Shown: positions 34,226 through 43,793 of the stretch, piece by piece | Numbering within the stretch: position 1 is the stretch's first letter | Layout: every line of letters starts with the position of its first letter | Source of the DNA: JAMXLO01 sp963832895 | GTDB lineage: Bacteria > Pseudomonadota > Alphaproteobacteria > Acetobacterales > Acetobacteraceae | Length of the DNA: 64,000 nucleotides | Assembly (NCBI GenBank): GCA_963832895.1 | Contig: CAWHVQ010000021.1 | Span: forward strand, 310,001 to 374,000 | Direction of reading: 5' to 3' | Notes under the pieces: generated by a model | Told to the model about the DNA's origin: nothing | Databases searched by the model: none | Seen by the model: only the letters and a program-made list of their open reading frames with translations | Position numbers and translations under genes: made by a program

Positions 34226-35122
34226 ATGGGCATCAGCATCGATCCGGTCCATCCGGTGTTCGCAGGCGAGGTCTCCGGAATCGACATCGCGCGGCCGCTG
34301 ACCCGGGACGAGGTTGCCGCCATCGAGGCCGGCATGGATCGCCACGCAGTGCTGGTGTTCCGCGACCAGCCGCTCACCGACGACCAGCAACTCGAGTTCA
34401 GCCGCAACTTCGGCGAGCTGGAAGTGACGCTGGCCGGCCAGATGGCCAAGCCCGAGGACCGCCGCCTCGGCGACCGGCTTGAGCTCGGCGACATTTCCAA
34501 CCTCACCGCGCGCAACCAGCTTCGGGCACGCGACGACCGCAGCAGGATGTACGCGCTGGCCAACCGTCTGTGGCACTCGGACGCGTCGTTCCGTGCCGTG
34601 GGGGCCGGCTACACGCTGCTGCACGGCCGTGTCATTCCGGGCATGGGCGGCAACACAGAATTCGCCGATATGCGCGCCGCCTACGACGCGCTGGACGGTG
34701 CGACCAAGGCCGAGGTCGAGGGCCTGGTCACCGAGCACTCGATCGTCTTTTCGCGCGAGCAGATCGGCTTTGCCGACTACGCCGCCGGCAATGAGGACCG
34801 GCTGCGCCCCGTTCAGCATCGGCTGGTGATCACGCATCCGGTGAGCGGGCGCAAGGCACTGTACCTGTCGTCGCATATCGGCGGCATCGTTGGCTGGCCG
34901 GTGCCCGAGGCCCGCGCGTTCATCCGCGATCTGATGGAACACGCCACGCAGCGTCAGTTCGTGTATGCGCACGAATGGCGGGTGAATGACCTGGTGATGT
35001 GGGACAACCGCACGGTGATGCACCGCGCGCGCCGCTTCGACGATATGAAGGAGGTGCGCGACCTTCGCCGTACCTCGATCAAAGGCACCGGACTGACGGT
35101 CGAGCAGGCCCAGGCGGCCTGA
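34226..35122 (+). CDS. TauD/TfdA-family 2-oxoglutarate dioxygenase
   Basis: A 298-residue non-haem iron enzyme. The metal-binding triad is visible as His117 and Asp119 in LWHSDASFR and His266 in NRTVMHRARR. Arginines just after it would bind 2-oxoglutarate. It resembles 2,4-D dioxygenase-like and taurine dioxygenase-like enzymes; the substrate is unknown. ATG 34226 has AGGAG upstream. A second, frameshifted copy lies 0.5 kb downstream, so this is a tandem duplication with one intact copy. Confidence 0.88.
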   Translation: MGISIDPVHPVFAGEVSGIDIARPLTRDEVAAIEAGMDRHAVLVFRDQPLTDDQQLEFSRNFGELEVTLAGQMAKPEDRRLGDRLELGDISNLTARNQLRARDDRSRMYALANRLWHSDASFRAVGAGYTLLHGRVIPGMGGNTEFADMRAAYDALDGATKAEVEGLVTEHSIVFSREQIGFADYAAGNEDRLRPVQHRLVITHPVSGRKALYLSSHIGGIVGWPVPEARAFIRDLMEHATQRQFVYAHEWRVNDLVMWDNRTVMHRARRFDDMKEVRDLRRTSIKGTGLTVEQAQAA

Positions 35123-35132
35123 CACTCGGCCT

Positions 35133-35552
35133 CTACGTCCCGCACCAGCCCGACAGGCTGCGCGCCTCGATCCGTGTCAGGATTTCGGTGCGGCCGAACA
35201 GCGAGACACCTCTGTAGATGCGCGCCGAAATGCGATCGCGGTTCTCCACGTGAGCCGATACGTTATAGGTCGCGCCATTGTCGGGGTCGAAGAACCAGCC
35301 GCCGCCCCATTGGGACGGACCGTCCGGGTTGAGACCCCAGATAATGGTTCGACCGCACATTTCGCTGGTACGTAGCGCCGGATTGCTCAACCAAACGATC
35401 CGGCCGCATAGGCTGTCCTTGCACGGAAATATGTCGAACGCGACGCGCTGGCTGACCAGCCAGGTCCCGTCCGGGACAGTCGTCTGCGCCCTGGCCGCGG
35501 AACCTTGCAGGGAGGCCAGAACGGCAAGCAGCAATATCGCGAAGCGCCACAT
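35133..35552 (-). CDS. DUF2147-family secreted protein
   Basis: A 139-residue exported protein. The signal peptide (MWRFAILLLAVLASL) ends near ARAQ. The mature part has the DUF2147 pattern: a PDGTWL start, a central CKDSLCGRIVWL segment and a C-terminal GWCGT. Family members are short periplasmic proteins of unknown role. It lies between the two TauD-like genes but on the opposite strand. ATG 35552 is chosen because it produces the signal peptide. Confidence 0.75.
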   Translation of the reverse strand: MWRFAILLLAVLASLQGSAARAQTTVPDGTWLVSQRVAFDIFPCKDSLCGRIVWLSNPALRTSEMCGRTIIWGLNPDGPSQWGGGWFFDPDNGATYNVSAHVENRDRISARIYRGVSLFGRTEILTRIEARSLSGWCGT

Positions 35553-35587
35553 CGTATTATGATCATGTCCATCGACCAGGGATCTGC

Positions 35588-36473
35588 ATGATGACACTCA
35601 GCATCCGCCCGCTCAATCCCGAGTTCGCCGGCGAGGTGTCCGACGTGGACATCACGCGGCCTCTGTCGCGCGATGAAGTCGATGCGATCGAGGCAGGCAT
35701 GGATCGCTACGCCGTACTGGTGTTCAGCGGTCAGCACCTGAGCGACGATGCACAACGCGCATTCACCCGCAACTTCGGGTTGCTGGAGTCATCGCCTGGC
35801 GGGCATATCGCGACCGCGGCCGAGCGCCGGCTGCCTCTCGACATGCAGGATGCATCCAATCTCGACAAGGATCAGAAGCCGCTCGCGCGCGACGATCGGC
35901 GGCGGATGTTCAACCTCGGCAACCGGCTGTGGCACTCCGACAGCTCATACCGCGCCATGCCGGCGAAGTACTCGCTCCTGTCCGGCCGCATCGTGGTCGA
36001 GCGGGGAGGGCGCACGGAATTCGCCGACATGCGTGCCGCGTATGATGCGCTGGACGCCGCGACGAAGGCCGAGATCGAAGACCTGATCTGCGAACATTCG
36101 CTGATGTTCTCGCGCGGGACACTCGGTTTCACCGAACTGAGCGACGCGGAACGGGAGATGTTCCGGCCGGTGCGCCAGCGCCTGGTGCGCACGCATCCAG
36201 TCAGTGGCCGCGGGTCGCTGTTCCTGTCGGCTCATGCCGGTACCGATTGTCGGCTGGCCGGTGCCGGAGGCGCGCGCCTTCCTGCGCGACCTGGTGGAGC
36301 ACGCAACGCAGCCTCAGTTCGTGTATTCTCACAAGTGGCGGCAGTGGGACCTGGTGATGTGGGACAACCGCCAGACCATGCACCGTGTGACCCGGTTCGA
36401 CGAAACGCAGGTGCGCGACATGCGCCGCACCACTGTCACCGGCGACGCAATGACAGTGGCGCAGGCCGCCTGA
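35588..36473 (+). pseudogene. Second TauD-like dioxygenase, frameshifted
   Basis: The product is closely similar along its length to the upstream dioxygenase. The first 220 residues, with the metal ligands LWHSDSSYR, read in one frame. At about 36238-36245 the frame shifts by one base, and the rest (IVGWPVPEARAF to the stop at 36473, including the third iron ligand in QTMHRVTRF) lies in the next frame. Removing one base near GGTACCG restores the protein. Without repair the product loses the distal His and the 2-oxoglutarate arginine and would be inactive. Ribosome binding site AGGGATC precedes the ATG. Confidence 0.85.
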
Positions 36474-36563
36474 CCCTGGCGTCGGGCAATCCCGAACGAT
36501 GCCCATACATGTCGGCTGTCCTGGCATGGCGCGTGTGCCGTAGCTTCCGGGTCAGAACCACAG

Positions 36564-37055
36564 TCATTGCGACGGATTATCCCGGCGCCGTCTCGCGGCA
36601 AGCTTAACGGCCGCAATAATCTCTGGATACGCGCCGCATCGACAAAGATTGCCGGACAGGTAGTGGCGGATTTCGCCATCACTTGGATCGCTGATCTCGT
36701 CGAGCAGTTGCTTCGCCATCAGGACGAAACCTGGAGTACAGAATCCGCATTGGAAGGCCCCTGCCGCGATAAAGGCCTCCTGCACCGGGTCGAGCTGTCC
36801 GTCGGCAGCGAGATGCTCGATTGTGACGACATCCGCACCGTCGGCGAAGGCGGCGAGATACAGGCAGGACGACACCGCGCGGCCATCGACCAGCGCGGTG
36901 CAGCAGCCGCACATTCCCTGCCCGCAGCTTTCGCGCGCTCCGAACAGGTGGAAGTGGTCGCGCAGCACTTCGACCAAACTCCAATGCGGCGCCACCGTGG
37001 TCTCCACGGCCGCGCCATTCAGGATGAACCGGATCGTGCGGGTCGCCGCGCTCAT
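36564..37055 (-). CDS. 2Fe-2S subunit of a molybdenum hydroxylase (CoxS/XdhC type)
   Basis: A 163-residue small subunit with two 2Fe-2S clusters. The plant-type cluster uses ESCGQGMCGCC...C near residues 43-64. The second uses CGFCTPG near residue 102 and CRCGAY near residue 138. It passes electrons from the molybdenum centre to the FAD subunit. Its start overlaps the stop of the large subunit by four bases. Confidence 0.92.
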   Translation of the reverse strand: MSAATRTIRFILNGAAVETTVAPHWSLVEVLRDHFHLFGARESCGQGMCGCCTALVDGRAVSSCLYLAAFADGADVVTIEHLAADGQLDPVQEAFIAAGAFQCGFCTPGFVLMAKQLLDEISDPSDGEIRHYLSGNLCRCGAYPEIIAAVKLAARRRRDNPSQ

Positions 37056-39328
37056 CGGCTCACTTCCACGAACGCCCGATATACTGCCTCGGGCGTGATC
37101 GGCAATTCGGTGATGCGCACGCCGACAGCATCCTCGATCGCGTTGGCAATCGCTGGCGACACAGCAAAAGTCCCGGTCTCGCCAACTCCCTTGGCGCCGT
37201 AAGGGCCACTCCGCTGAGTTGCATCGACGACCTCTGCCTCGATCCGATCCGGCAAGTCGCGGATGCCCGGTATCTTGTACTCGGCAAACGAGGGATTGCG
37301 CAGTTGTCCCTCGGTGAAATCCATGCTTTCGAGCAGTGTGAAGCCGAGTTGCATGATTGCGGCGCCGGTCAACTGGGTCTCGACGATGCGCGGGTTCACC
37401 GGTGTGCCGGCGTCGGCGACATTGACCAGGCGCAAGACGCGGGCCCGTCCGGTCTCGGTATCCACCTCAACCTCAGCGGCGGCGCCGCCGACCATCCAGT
37501 AAGGCGTCGCGTTTGGTGTGAGCCCTGTCGCAGGGTTCGGCGACGTATACGCGGGAATATAGCTTCCTGTGCCGACAATCGTGCCTGCCTGCATGCCGTA
37601 TTTGCTGCGGAACAGTTCAGCGATGGCCAGATTGGCGCCCCGTGTCACACCGGTCTCCTCAGCAAGCGCAGCGAGCTTCGTGCGTGCCTCTTCGGCCGCC
37701 AGCCGCACGGCATGGCCCATATGGAACAGCGAACGCGACCCCAGCGTGCCCATGTCGTACGGCGTCACATCGGTGTCAGGTGCCACGACCCGCACGGCCT
37801 CAGCCTCCAGGCCCAACGTCTCCGCGGCAATCTGCGCCATCGCCGTGCTGGAGCCTTGCCCCATGTCAACGGTTCCGCAGTACAACGTGCAGCTGCCATC
37901 GGCAGAGATGGCGATGCTTGCTGCGGAAGTCGTCGGCGAGATGCTGGCCTTGAAACCAATCGCAATGCCGCGACCGCGCTTCATTATGCCTGCGCCGCGG
38001 TCGAAGGGCCGGTCCCAGCCGATCCGTGCCGAGAGCCGATCGAGAACTGTCGCTGCGGCGGCGTCACGCATCACCGTTCCCGTCGCCTGCTCGACGCCGT
38101 CGCGCAGCAAATTCTTGCGGCGGAATTCAACGGGGTCCAGTCCGAGCGATCGCGCGATCAGGTCCGTGTGGCTCTCATAAGCCCAGACCAGTTGCGGTAC
38201 ACCAAAACCGCGCAACGCGCCGGCCGGCGGCCGGTTGGTGTATATCTCGAAGGAATCGATCGACACATTCGGAATGTCATAGGGACCAGCGGCGCTGAAT
38301 CCCGACTTCTGCGCGACGCGCGGCCCAATATCGGCATAAGCGCCGCCATTGTAGAAAACTTCGCAACGACGCGCGGTGATCCGCCCGTCATTGGTCACGG
38401 CGCTTTTGATGCGGAATGTGCTGGCATGCTTGCTGATGGTGAAGAACTGTTCCTCCATCGTGAGCGCCAGTCGGACCGGGCGCCGGACGAGCAGGGAGAG
38501 CGCCACGGCGAGTGCTTCGACCTTCACGTAGACCTTCGCGCCGAAGCCGCCGCCAAGGAATGCCGTCCTGACGCGCACTCGGTTCTCCGGCCAACCCAAC
38601 AGCCGCGCGATCTCGGTCCGGACGAACGATGGTGTCTGCGTCGAGGTATGGATCGTCAGCGAGTCGCCGCGTGCATCAGCAATTGCGACATGTGGCTCAA
38701 GCGGCGTGTGCATCACCTGCTGCGTGCGGAAGCTGTGTTCGAAGACATGGTCGGCCTCGGCAAAGGCGCGCTCGGTGTCGCCTCGACGGAGATGAAAATC
38801 GAGTGCGACATTGGTGTTTCGCCGATCGCTCAGATGCCTCAGGTCCGCAAATGTGCCGGCTGGCTTCAGTGCGTCGTGCACGATCGCTGACGAAGTGACC
38901 GCTTCGACCTCATCGAATACCGCGGGCAGCGGTTCGTAATCGACTTCGATCAACTGCGCGGCTTGCTCCGCGACATGAGCATCAGCAGCAAGCACCGCCG
39001 CGACAGGCTCGCCGACGTGACGCACCTTCCCCTCGGCCAGGATCGGCTGGTCATGGAAGGCTGGGCCATAATAGGGCTCCGAGATGACCGTGCGGATGTC
39101 GGCGGCGGTGACGATGCGCCGCACACCGGGAATGGCCGCGGCTGCACGCGTGTCGATGCGACGAATGTGGGCGTGCGGTACGGTGCTGCGACAAACCTTG
39201 GCGTACAGCATGCCGGGCAGGCTAACGTTGTGGATGTACTCAGCAGCACCGGTGACTTTGGCACGCGCCTCTACCCGCGGCACTGACCGACCGATCTGAC
39301 CGAAGGAGATGCGCGCTGAATCGCTCAT
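37052..39328 (-). CDS. Molybdenum-binding large subunit (xanthine dehydrogenase family)
   Basis: A 758-residue aldehyde oxidase / xanthine dehydrogenase-type catalytic subunit. The N-terminal domain begins GRSVPRVEARAKVTGAAEY. Cofactor motifs include GGGFGAKVYV, PPAGALRGFGVPQ and the active-site glutamate in YGAKGVGETG near the C-terminus. It hydroxylates an aromatic heterocycle or aldehyde; the substrate cannot be told. It is the middle gene of an overlapping FAD / large / 2Fe-2S operon. True CO dehydrogenase carries a distinctive AYRCSFR loop, which I do not see here. Confidence 0.92.
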   Translation of the reverse strand: MSDSARISFGQIGRSVPRVEARAKVTGAAEYIHNVSLPGMLYAKVCRSTVPHAHIRRIDTRAAAAIPGVRRIVTAADIRTVISEPYYGPAFHDQPILAEGKVRHVGEPVAAVLAADAHVAEQAAQLIEVDYEPLPAVFDEVEAVTSSAIVHDALKPAGTFADLRHLSDRRNTNVALDFHLRRGDTERAFAEADHVFEHSFRTQQVMHTPLEPHVAIADARGDSLTIHTSTQTPSFVRTEIARLLGWPENRVRVRTAFLGGGFGAKVYVKVEALAVALSLLVRRPVRLALTMEEQFFTISKHASTFRIKSAVTNDGRITARRCEVFYNGGAYADIGPRVAQKSGFSAAGPYDIPNVSIDSFEIYTNRPPAGALRGFGVPQLVWAYESHTDLIARSLGLDPVEFRRKNLLRDGVEQATGTVMRDAAAATVLDRLSARIGWDRPFDRGAGIMKRGRGIAIGFKASISPTTSAASIAISADGSCTLYCGTVDMGQGSSTAMAQIAAETLGLEAEAVRVVAPDTDVTPYDMGTLGSRSLFHMGHAVRLAAEEARTKLAALAEETGVTRGANLAIAELFRSKYGMQAGTIVGTGSYIPAYTSPNPATGLTPNATPYWMVGGAAAEVEVDTETGRARVLRLVNVADAGTPVNPRIVETQLTGAAIMQLGFTLLESMDFTEGQLRNPSFAEYKIPGIRDLPDRIEAEVVDATQRSGPYGAKGVGETGTFAVSPAIANAIEDAVGVRITELPITPEAVYRAFVEVSR

Positions 39329-40191
39329 GCGATGGTTTCCTGTCCGATCCGCGCGATGGCTCGCCGCAAATGAACCTCAACCAGGATGCGCTTGTAAGCA
39401 GCCGAGCCGTGCTGGTCTGCGACAACTTGCGCCTCCACTGCAGCAGCTCGGCCAGCCTCGCGCATCAGCGCATCATCAAGGACGCGACCGGTGAGCAATG
39501 CCTCGGTACCGCGAAGTCGCTGTGCAGTTTCCGTCGCAGCGCCGACTGCGATACGTACATCGCGAACAATGCGATGCTCCATACGGATCGATACGGCAAT
39601 GCCGAGCGTGGGCCAATCATCGGCTGAGCGAGCGGTGCATTTGAGATAAGTTGTACGCCAACCGGTCTGCGGCGGCACCGTCACGGAGGTGATCAACTCA
39701 CTGTTGTTCAGCACTGTTTCAAGATAGCCGGTGAACAGATTTTCAACCGCGATCTCCCTTTCGCCCGCGGACCCGACGGCGTTGATCCGGGCACCGAGTG
39801 CGATCAGCACCGGCGGCAGGTCCATGTGCGGATCGGCGTGCGCAAGGTTGCCGCCAATTGTGGCAACATTCCTCACGCGAACATTTGAATGGGTCAGCAG
39901 GGTCTCGGCTATCACCGGCGCGGCGGTGCACACCTCTGCGGAGCGTCGCAGGTCAGCGAGCCGTACCATCGCGCCGATTTTGAGGGAGCCGTCTGCCTCG
40001 ACGCGTATATCGGCCACGCCCGAGCCGACCTTCCGCAAGCTGACCAGGCGCCGCGGCTGATAGAGCCCCGACTTCATCATCAGCATAAGTGCTGTGCCGC
40101 CGGCGATCGGGCGTACTGAACGGTCCTCATGATCGAGCATTGCCACAGCCGCGACGAGCAATTCTGGCTCTGCCAGTTCGAACGGCACCAT
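39325..40191 (-). CDS. FAD-binding subunit of the molybdenum hydroxylase (CoxM type)
   Basis: A 288-residue flavoprotein subunit. The FAD pyrophosphate loop appears as AGGTALMLMMKSG near residue 30 and the second motif as ATIGGNLAHADPHMD near residue 110. It accepts electrons from the 2Fe-2S subunit. It is the first gene of the three, and its stop overlaps the start of the large subunit by four bases. Confidence 0.9.
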   Translation of the reverse strand: MVPFELAEPELLVAAVAMLDHEDRSVRPIAGGTALMLMMKSGLYQPRRLVSLRKVGSGVADIRVEADGSLKIGAMVRLADLRRSAEVCTAAPVIAETLLTHSNVRVRNVATIGGNLAHADPHMDLPPVLIALGARINAVGSAGEREIAVENLFTGYLETVLNNSELITSVTVPPQTGWRTTYLKCTARSADDWPTLGIAVSIRMEHRIVRDVRIAVGAATETAQRLRGTEALLTGRVLDDALMREAGRAAAVEAQVVADQHGSAAYKRILVEVHLRRAIARIGQETIA

Positions 40192-40320
40192 CGGCGCGCT
40201 TCCCCAGACTGCAATTTCTTTCTGCCTGCGCCAACTGTAGGCTTTGCTGCGGGCGTCTGAAAGTTTGCCGCAGGCTGTCGCGCCCAGTGGCGTAGCAATG
40301 GCAAGGAGGAATCAGCCGGC

Positions 40321-41238
40321 ATGAGACTCGCAATTCCGGACCTGATCTCGAATTCCTATTTCCCGGCCCTGGCGGCGGCCGAGCTTGGCTTCTTTGAGCG
40401 CGAAGGGATCGCGGTCTCCACTGAACTGATCTTCCCAGTCGATCGTGCCTACATGGCATTGCGTGAGGGCGAAGTCGATTTTGTCGGCGGCGCCGCGCAT
40501 GGCGCGCTTGCCGCCTTTCCCGCATGGCGCGGCGTCAAGCTACTCGGCGCGTTGGCGCAGGGAATGTACTGGTTCCTGGTGGTGCGCGCCGACCTCGGCA
40601 TTGCCCGGGGTGATTTGCACGCGCTCAAGGGCCTGCGGATTGGCGCGGCTCCTTGGGTTGAGATGGGACTGCGCAGGCTGCTGGCCGCCGCCGGCCTCGA
40701 TCCCCAGAACGACCACATCGAAATCGGCCCAGTGCCGGGAGCGAGCGGTTCCAGCGTCAATTTCGGCCTTACTGCCGCCGAGGCGCTGGCTGCCGGCAAG
40801 ATCGATGGCTTTTGGGCCAACGGCATGGCGACTGAACTGGCGGTGACGACCAGCGTCGGTGCGATCGTCCTCGATGTGCGGCGCGGCGACGGGCCGCCGG
40901 GCTGTTTCGACTACACGATGCCTGTCCTGGCCACGACCGACGCGCTGATCGAGCGCTCGCCGGAAACCGCCGCGGCGGCAGTGCGTGCGCTGGTCGCTGC
41001 CCAGAATGCCCTGAAAAACGACGTGTCGCGCGCCACCGAGGTTGGACAGCGACGCTTCCCGCCGCGCGAGGCGGATCTGATCGCCGGTATCGTGCGTCGC
41101 GATTTGCCCTTCTACGACGCTGCGATCACCGCGACTTCAGTCGCCGCAGTCAACTCGTTCGCCCGTGTGATGCGCGTACTGACCGGCGACGTTGCCTACG
41201 ATCAGATTGTCGCGACGCAATTTCGTGGTTTCTGGTGA
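40321..41238 (+). CDS. NMT1/THI5-like solute-binding protein
   Basis: A 305-residue protein of the NrtA/TauA/SsuA-type periplasmic-binding fold (PDLISNSYFPALAAAELGFFEREG at the start). It has no signal peptide, so either it is cytoplasmic or the exported form starts elsewhere. AAGGAGGA lies about 10 bases before the ATG. It is divergent from the molybdenum hydroxylase operon and has no ABC permease or ATPase beside it. It may sense or deliver the hydroxylase substrate. Confidence 0.75.
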   Translation: MRLAIPDLISNSYFPALAAAELGFFEREGIAVSTELIFPVDRAYMALREGEVDFVGGAAHGALAAFPAWRGVKLLGALAQGMYWFLVVRADLGIARGDLHALKGLRIGAAPWVEMGLRRLLAAAGLDPQNDHIEIGPVPGASGSSVNFGLTAAEALAAGKIDGFWANGMATELAVTTSVGAIVLDVRRGDGPPGCFDYTMPVLATTDALIERSPETAAAAVRALVAAQNALKNDVSRATEVGQRRFPPREADLIAGIVRRDLPFYDAAITATSVAAVNSFARVMRVLTGDVAYDQIVATQFRGFW

Positions 41239-41327
41239 AACGAAAGCCATCGACGCCTGTGCAGAACCGGCTGCCGCGAACTCGCCAGCACCCACCATCG
41301 ATGGAGAGTGCCGCTTTGTCGCGGCCA

Positions 41328-41996
41328 CTAGCGATACTTTTTCTGCCAGCCTGGCGTCCACCATTCGACGATTTCTGATGATGCCTCCTTCGGAGGCCGT
41401 CCGCGCCGGCGGGGCTGCTTGCTTGCTTCCGAAGTCGCGGGCGCCGGCTTCGCTTCGTCCCGGTCCTCCCAGGTCACCGTCGCGTGCTGTACGCGTTCCT
41501 CCGCCATCCGAAGACGAGCAGTTGCCTCGTCGCGTTCCGCCTCCGCATGCTCGCGTTCGGCGCGCTCGGCTGCAAGTTCCTCCTGCGCAGTTGCCAGCGC
41601 TTTCCCAATTCGCTGATGCTCGGCATCGGCATGTCTGCCTGCCTCATCCTTCGCCAGGCTCTCATGGGCCAGCTTGGTCTGCAGATCCCGGATCGTATTC
41701 CGCGCTTCCGCCAGCGCTCGCTCCGCTTCCTCGAATGAGGTTGATTGCGCGCGCAGCGCTTGTCTGGCGGCATCCAATTGCTGAACGAGGGAGTTCCCGC
41801 GCTCGCCGTGCACAATGGTGACCGGCACATCGCCATCACGCACGAAGTGCCGCCGTTGTGGGTTCGCGCCGGCCGGTACGGTTTTTGGGGCCGGCGATTG
41901 CGCTGGCTCGTGCTGGAGCCCGAGTGCTCGGCGCATCTGCCCTTCGGCAGCCCGCAGCCGTGCCTCATCTGGAGTCAATTCTGTCATTATCTTCAT
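41328..41996 (-). CDS. Coiled-coil protein with AT-hook
   Basis: A 222-residue, highly charged protein. Residues 65-170 form a long Ala/Glu/Arg coiled coil. Near the C-terminus RRRGRPPK is a classical AT-hook, a minor-groove DNA-binding motif, followed by a short Trp-rich tail (EWWTPGWQKKYR). A possible alternative start lies three codons in. I do not recognise a family. The combination suggests a nucleoid-associated or DNA-tethering protein. Confidence 0.65.
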   Translation of the reverse strand: MKIMTELTPDEARLRAAEGQMRRALGLQHEPAQSPAPKTVPAGANPQRRHFVRDGDVPVTIVHGERGNSLVQQLDAARQALRAQSTSFEEAERALAEARNTIRDLQTKLAHESLAKDEAGRHADAEHQRIGKALATAQEELAAERAEREHAEAERDEATARLRMAEERVQHATVTWEDRDEAKPAPATSEASKQPRRRGRPPKEASSEIVEWWTPGWQKKYR

Positions 41997-42378
41997 TTAC
42001 CCGCACAGCGGCGCCTGCATGCGACCCGCCAATTCTTTGTCGATAGTGGTTACATCCTGCTTTCAAGGGCGAAGTCAAGGCCGCCTTTGGGACGAATAGG
42101 GTAACATATGATCGTACACCGAGAAACCGCAGTGCCGATCTGCACCAAGCGCATCTCGGTTACCGCCAAACGGATCAAGTACACCAGACAACTAGTCGTG
42201 CATCTGATGCCATCACTTCCTGTGGGTACAGGACTTGACAAATCTTCATGTTCAGAACATGTCTAAGCAACGGTGCTCGGCTCCGTGGCACAGCAATAAT
42301 AACCGGCGATCAACTCCAGTGCCTTCAATGCGACCCCCTCGGTGAGGCCCGCGAATCGCAGCACACGGCGGCATGCGG
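41997..42378. other. Intergenic region
   Basis: About 380 bases between two minus-strand genes. It is more A/T-rich than its flanks and probably holds the promoter of the AT-hook gene. I see no coding sequence, clear terminator or RNA gene in it. Confidence 0.45.
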
Positions 42379-43722
42379 TCAGCGTACCCTCGGAGCATCG
42401 GCCGGTCTGATGTCTCGCGTGTCAGCGGTGACGACACCAAGCGCAGCTGAGCTGATTGGTCGATTGGGAATGATGATCAGATAAGCGGCGGCCGAAGCCA
42501 GTGCGATCGCCGCGCCGACCAGCAGCGCAGGGACGAATGTGCCGGTCGCCTGGACAATAAATCCGGTCACCATGGGCGCCAGCGCTCCGCCCAGATAGCC
42601 GCCGAAATTTTGGATCGAACCGAGCGACGCCGTGCAGTGCGCTGGAGCAGCGACCGACGCCAGCGCCCATGACATTCCGCTGGCCCCGCCGGCGAAGAAC
42701 ACCGCCGCTGAGATGGCCGCCACTGCCATCACATTGCTCGGCGTCTCGGCCGCGATGAAGGTGGACACCGCCATGCCCACCAGTCCGACGATGATCGGCA
42801 GCTTGCGCGAGTTGATCGGCGAGAACCCACCTGCCATGAGCTTGTCGGTGATCCAGCCTGCGCCGATGCTGCCAACAACTCCGCAGGCATAAGGAATGGC
42901 AGCCACAAAGCCGGTCGCGCGAATCGACATGTGACGCTGCATTTCAAGATAGCCGGGAAGCCAGGCCTGGAACAGCCAGACCATATAGACGATGCCGAAG
43001 AAGCCCAGGATCAGGCCCCACGTCACGCGGAAGCGGAACAGCCGGCCCCACTCGGCAAACGTGACGTGCTGATCCGGCGGCCGCTCCTCTTCGCCTTCCG
43101 TAAGGTGATGTGCCTCGTCGTCTGAAAGGCCTACCTCCTCGACCTCGCGATAGATGCCGAACCATGCGACGGCAATGAGGACTCCGAAGACACCCATCAG
43201 GATGAACATCCACCGCCAGCCAAGTGTCAGCATAAGGACCGTCAGCAATGGCGGAGCGATGGTGGGACCAAGCGATGAGGAACAGTTCCAGATGCCGGTC
43301 GGCAATGCCCGATCACGTACATTCCACCAGTCGCGCACGACGCGCGCGGCACCCGAGAACATCGGTGCCTCACCGGCGCCCAGGAACACACGGGCAATGA
43401 CGAATTGCCAGAAACTCCCGACCATACCTGCGAGACCTTGAGCCAGCGACCACACCAGAAGCCCGATCCCAAGCAGTCGCCGAGGGCCGATCCTGTCGGT
43501 CAGGGCACCCCCCGGCAGTTGACTGAACGCATACGCCCAGAGGAAGGCGGAAAGCAGAAGGCCCATATCGGCAATCGAGAGACCCAGGTCCTGGCGGATC
43601 AGCGGGTTGGCGATCGATAGCGTGGCACGGTCAACATAATTGAGCGTCCCGGCAGTCACGAGAAGCACAAGTGCTGAAATCTGTATTCGTCTTACACGAG
43701 GCGGAACTGATGCGTGCGCCAT
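42379..43722 (-). CDS. MFS transporter, anion:cation symporter (ACS) type
   Basis: A 447-residue transporter with about 12 membrane helices. The ACS-type start reads LVTAGTLNYVDRATLS, then LPGGALTDRIGPRRLLG, with GAGEAPMFSGAARVVRDWW in helix 4. Such proteins take up organic anions such as hexuronates, phthalate or other carboxylates. The start at 43722 is supported by GGAGGAAA upstream. It lies close to an esterase gene on the same strand, so the pair may handle an ester and its acid. Confidence 0.87.
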   Translation of the reverse strand: MAHASVPPRVRRIQISALVLLVTAGTLNYVDRATLSIANPLIRQDLGLSIADMGLLLSAFLWAYAFSQLPGGALTDRIGPRRLLGIGLLVWSLAQGLAGMVGSFWQFVIARVFLGAGEAPMFSGAARVVRDWWNVRDRALPTGIWNCSSSLGPTIAPPLLTVLMLTLGWRWMFILMGVFGVLIAVAWFGIYREVEEVGLSDDEAHHLTEGEEERPPDQHVTFAEWGRLFRFRVTWGLILGFFGIVYMVWLFQAWLPGYLEMQRHMSIRATGFVAAIPYACGVVGSIGAGWITDKLMAGGFSPINSRKLPIIVGLVGMAVSTFIAAETPSNVMAVAAISAAVFFAGGASGMSWALASVAAPAHCTASLGSIQNFGGYLGGALAPMVTGFIVQATGTFVPALLVGAAIALASAAAYLIIIPNRPISSAALGVVTADTRDIRPADAPRVR

Positions 43723-43793
43723 TATGCTTTCCTCCACCGACTATTGCTTGGAGCAGACGCTAACAAAGCGTTAGCCGCCTCCGCTCTGCTTGA

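Noticed and set aside
36567..38890. Long plus-strand open frames across the molybdenum hydroxylase genes
   Set aside because: They are antisense to clearly recognised genes and encode Arg/Ala-rich sequence without motifs.
37052..40191. Operon as aerobic CO dehydrogenase (coxMSL)
   Set aside because: The active-site loop typical of true CO dehydrogenase large subunits is not seen and the gene order is FAD, large, 2Fe-2S subunit. A general molybdenum hydroxylase is the safer call.
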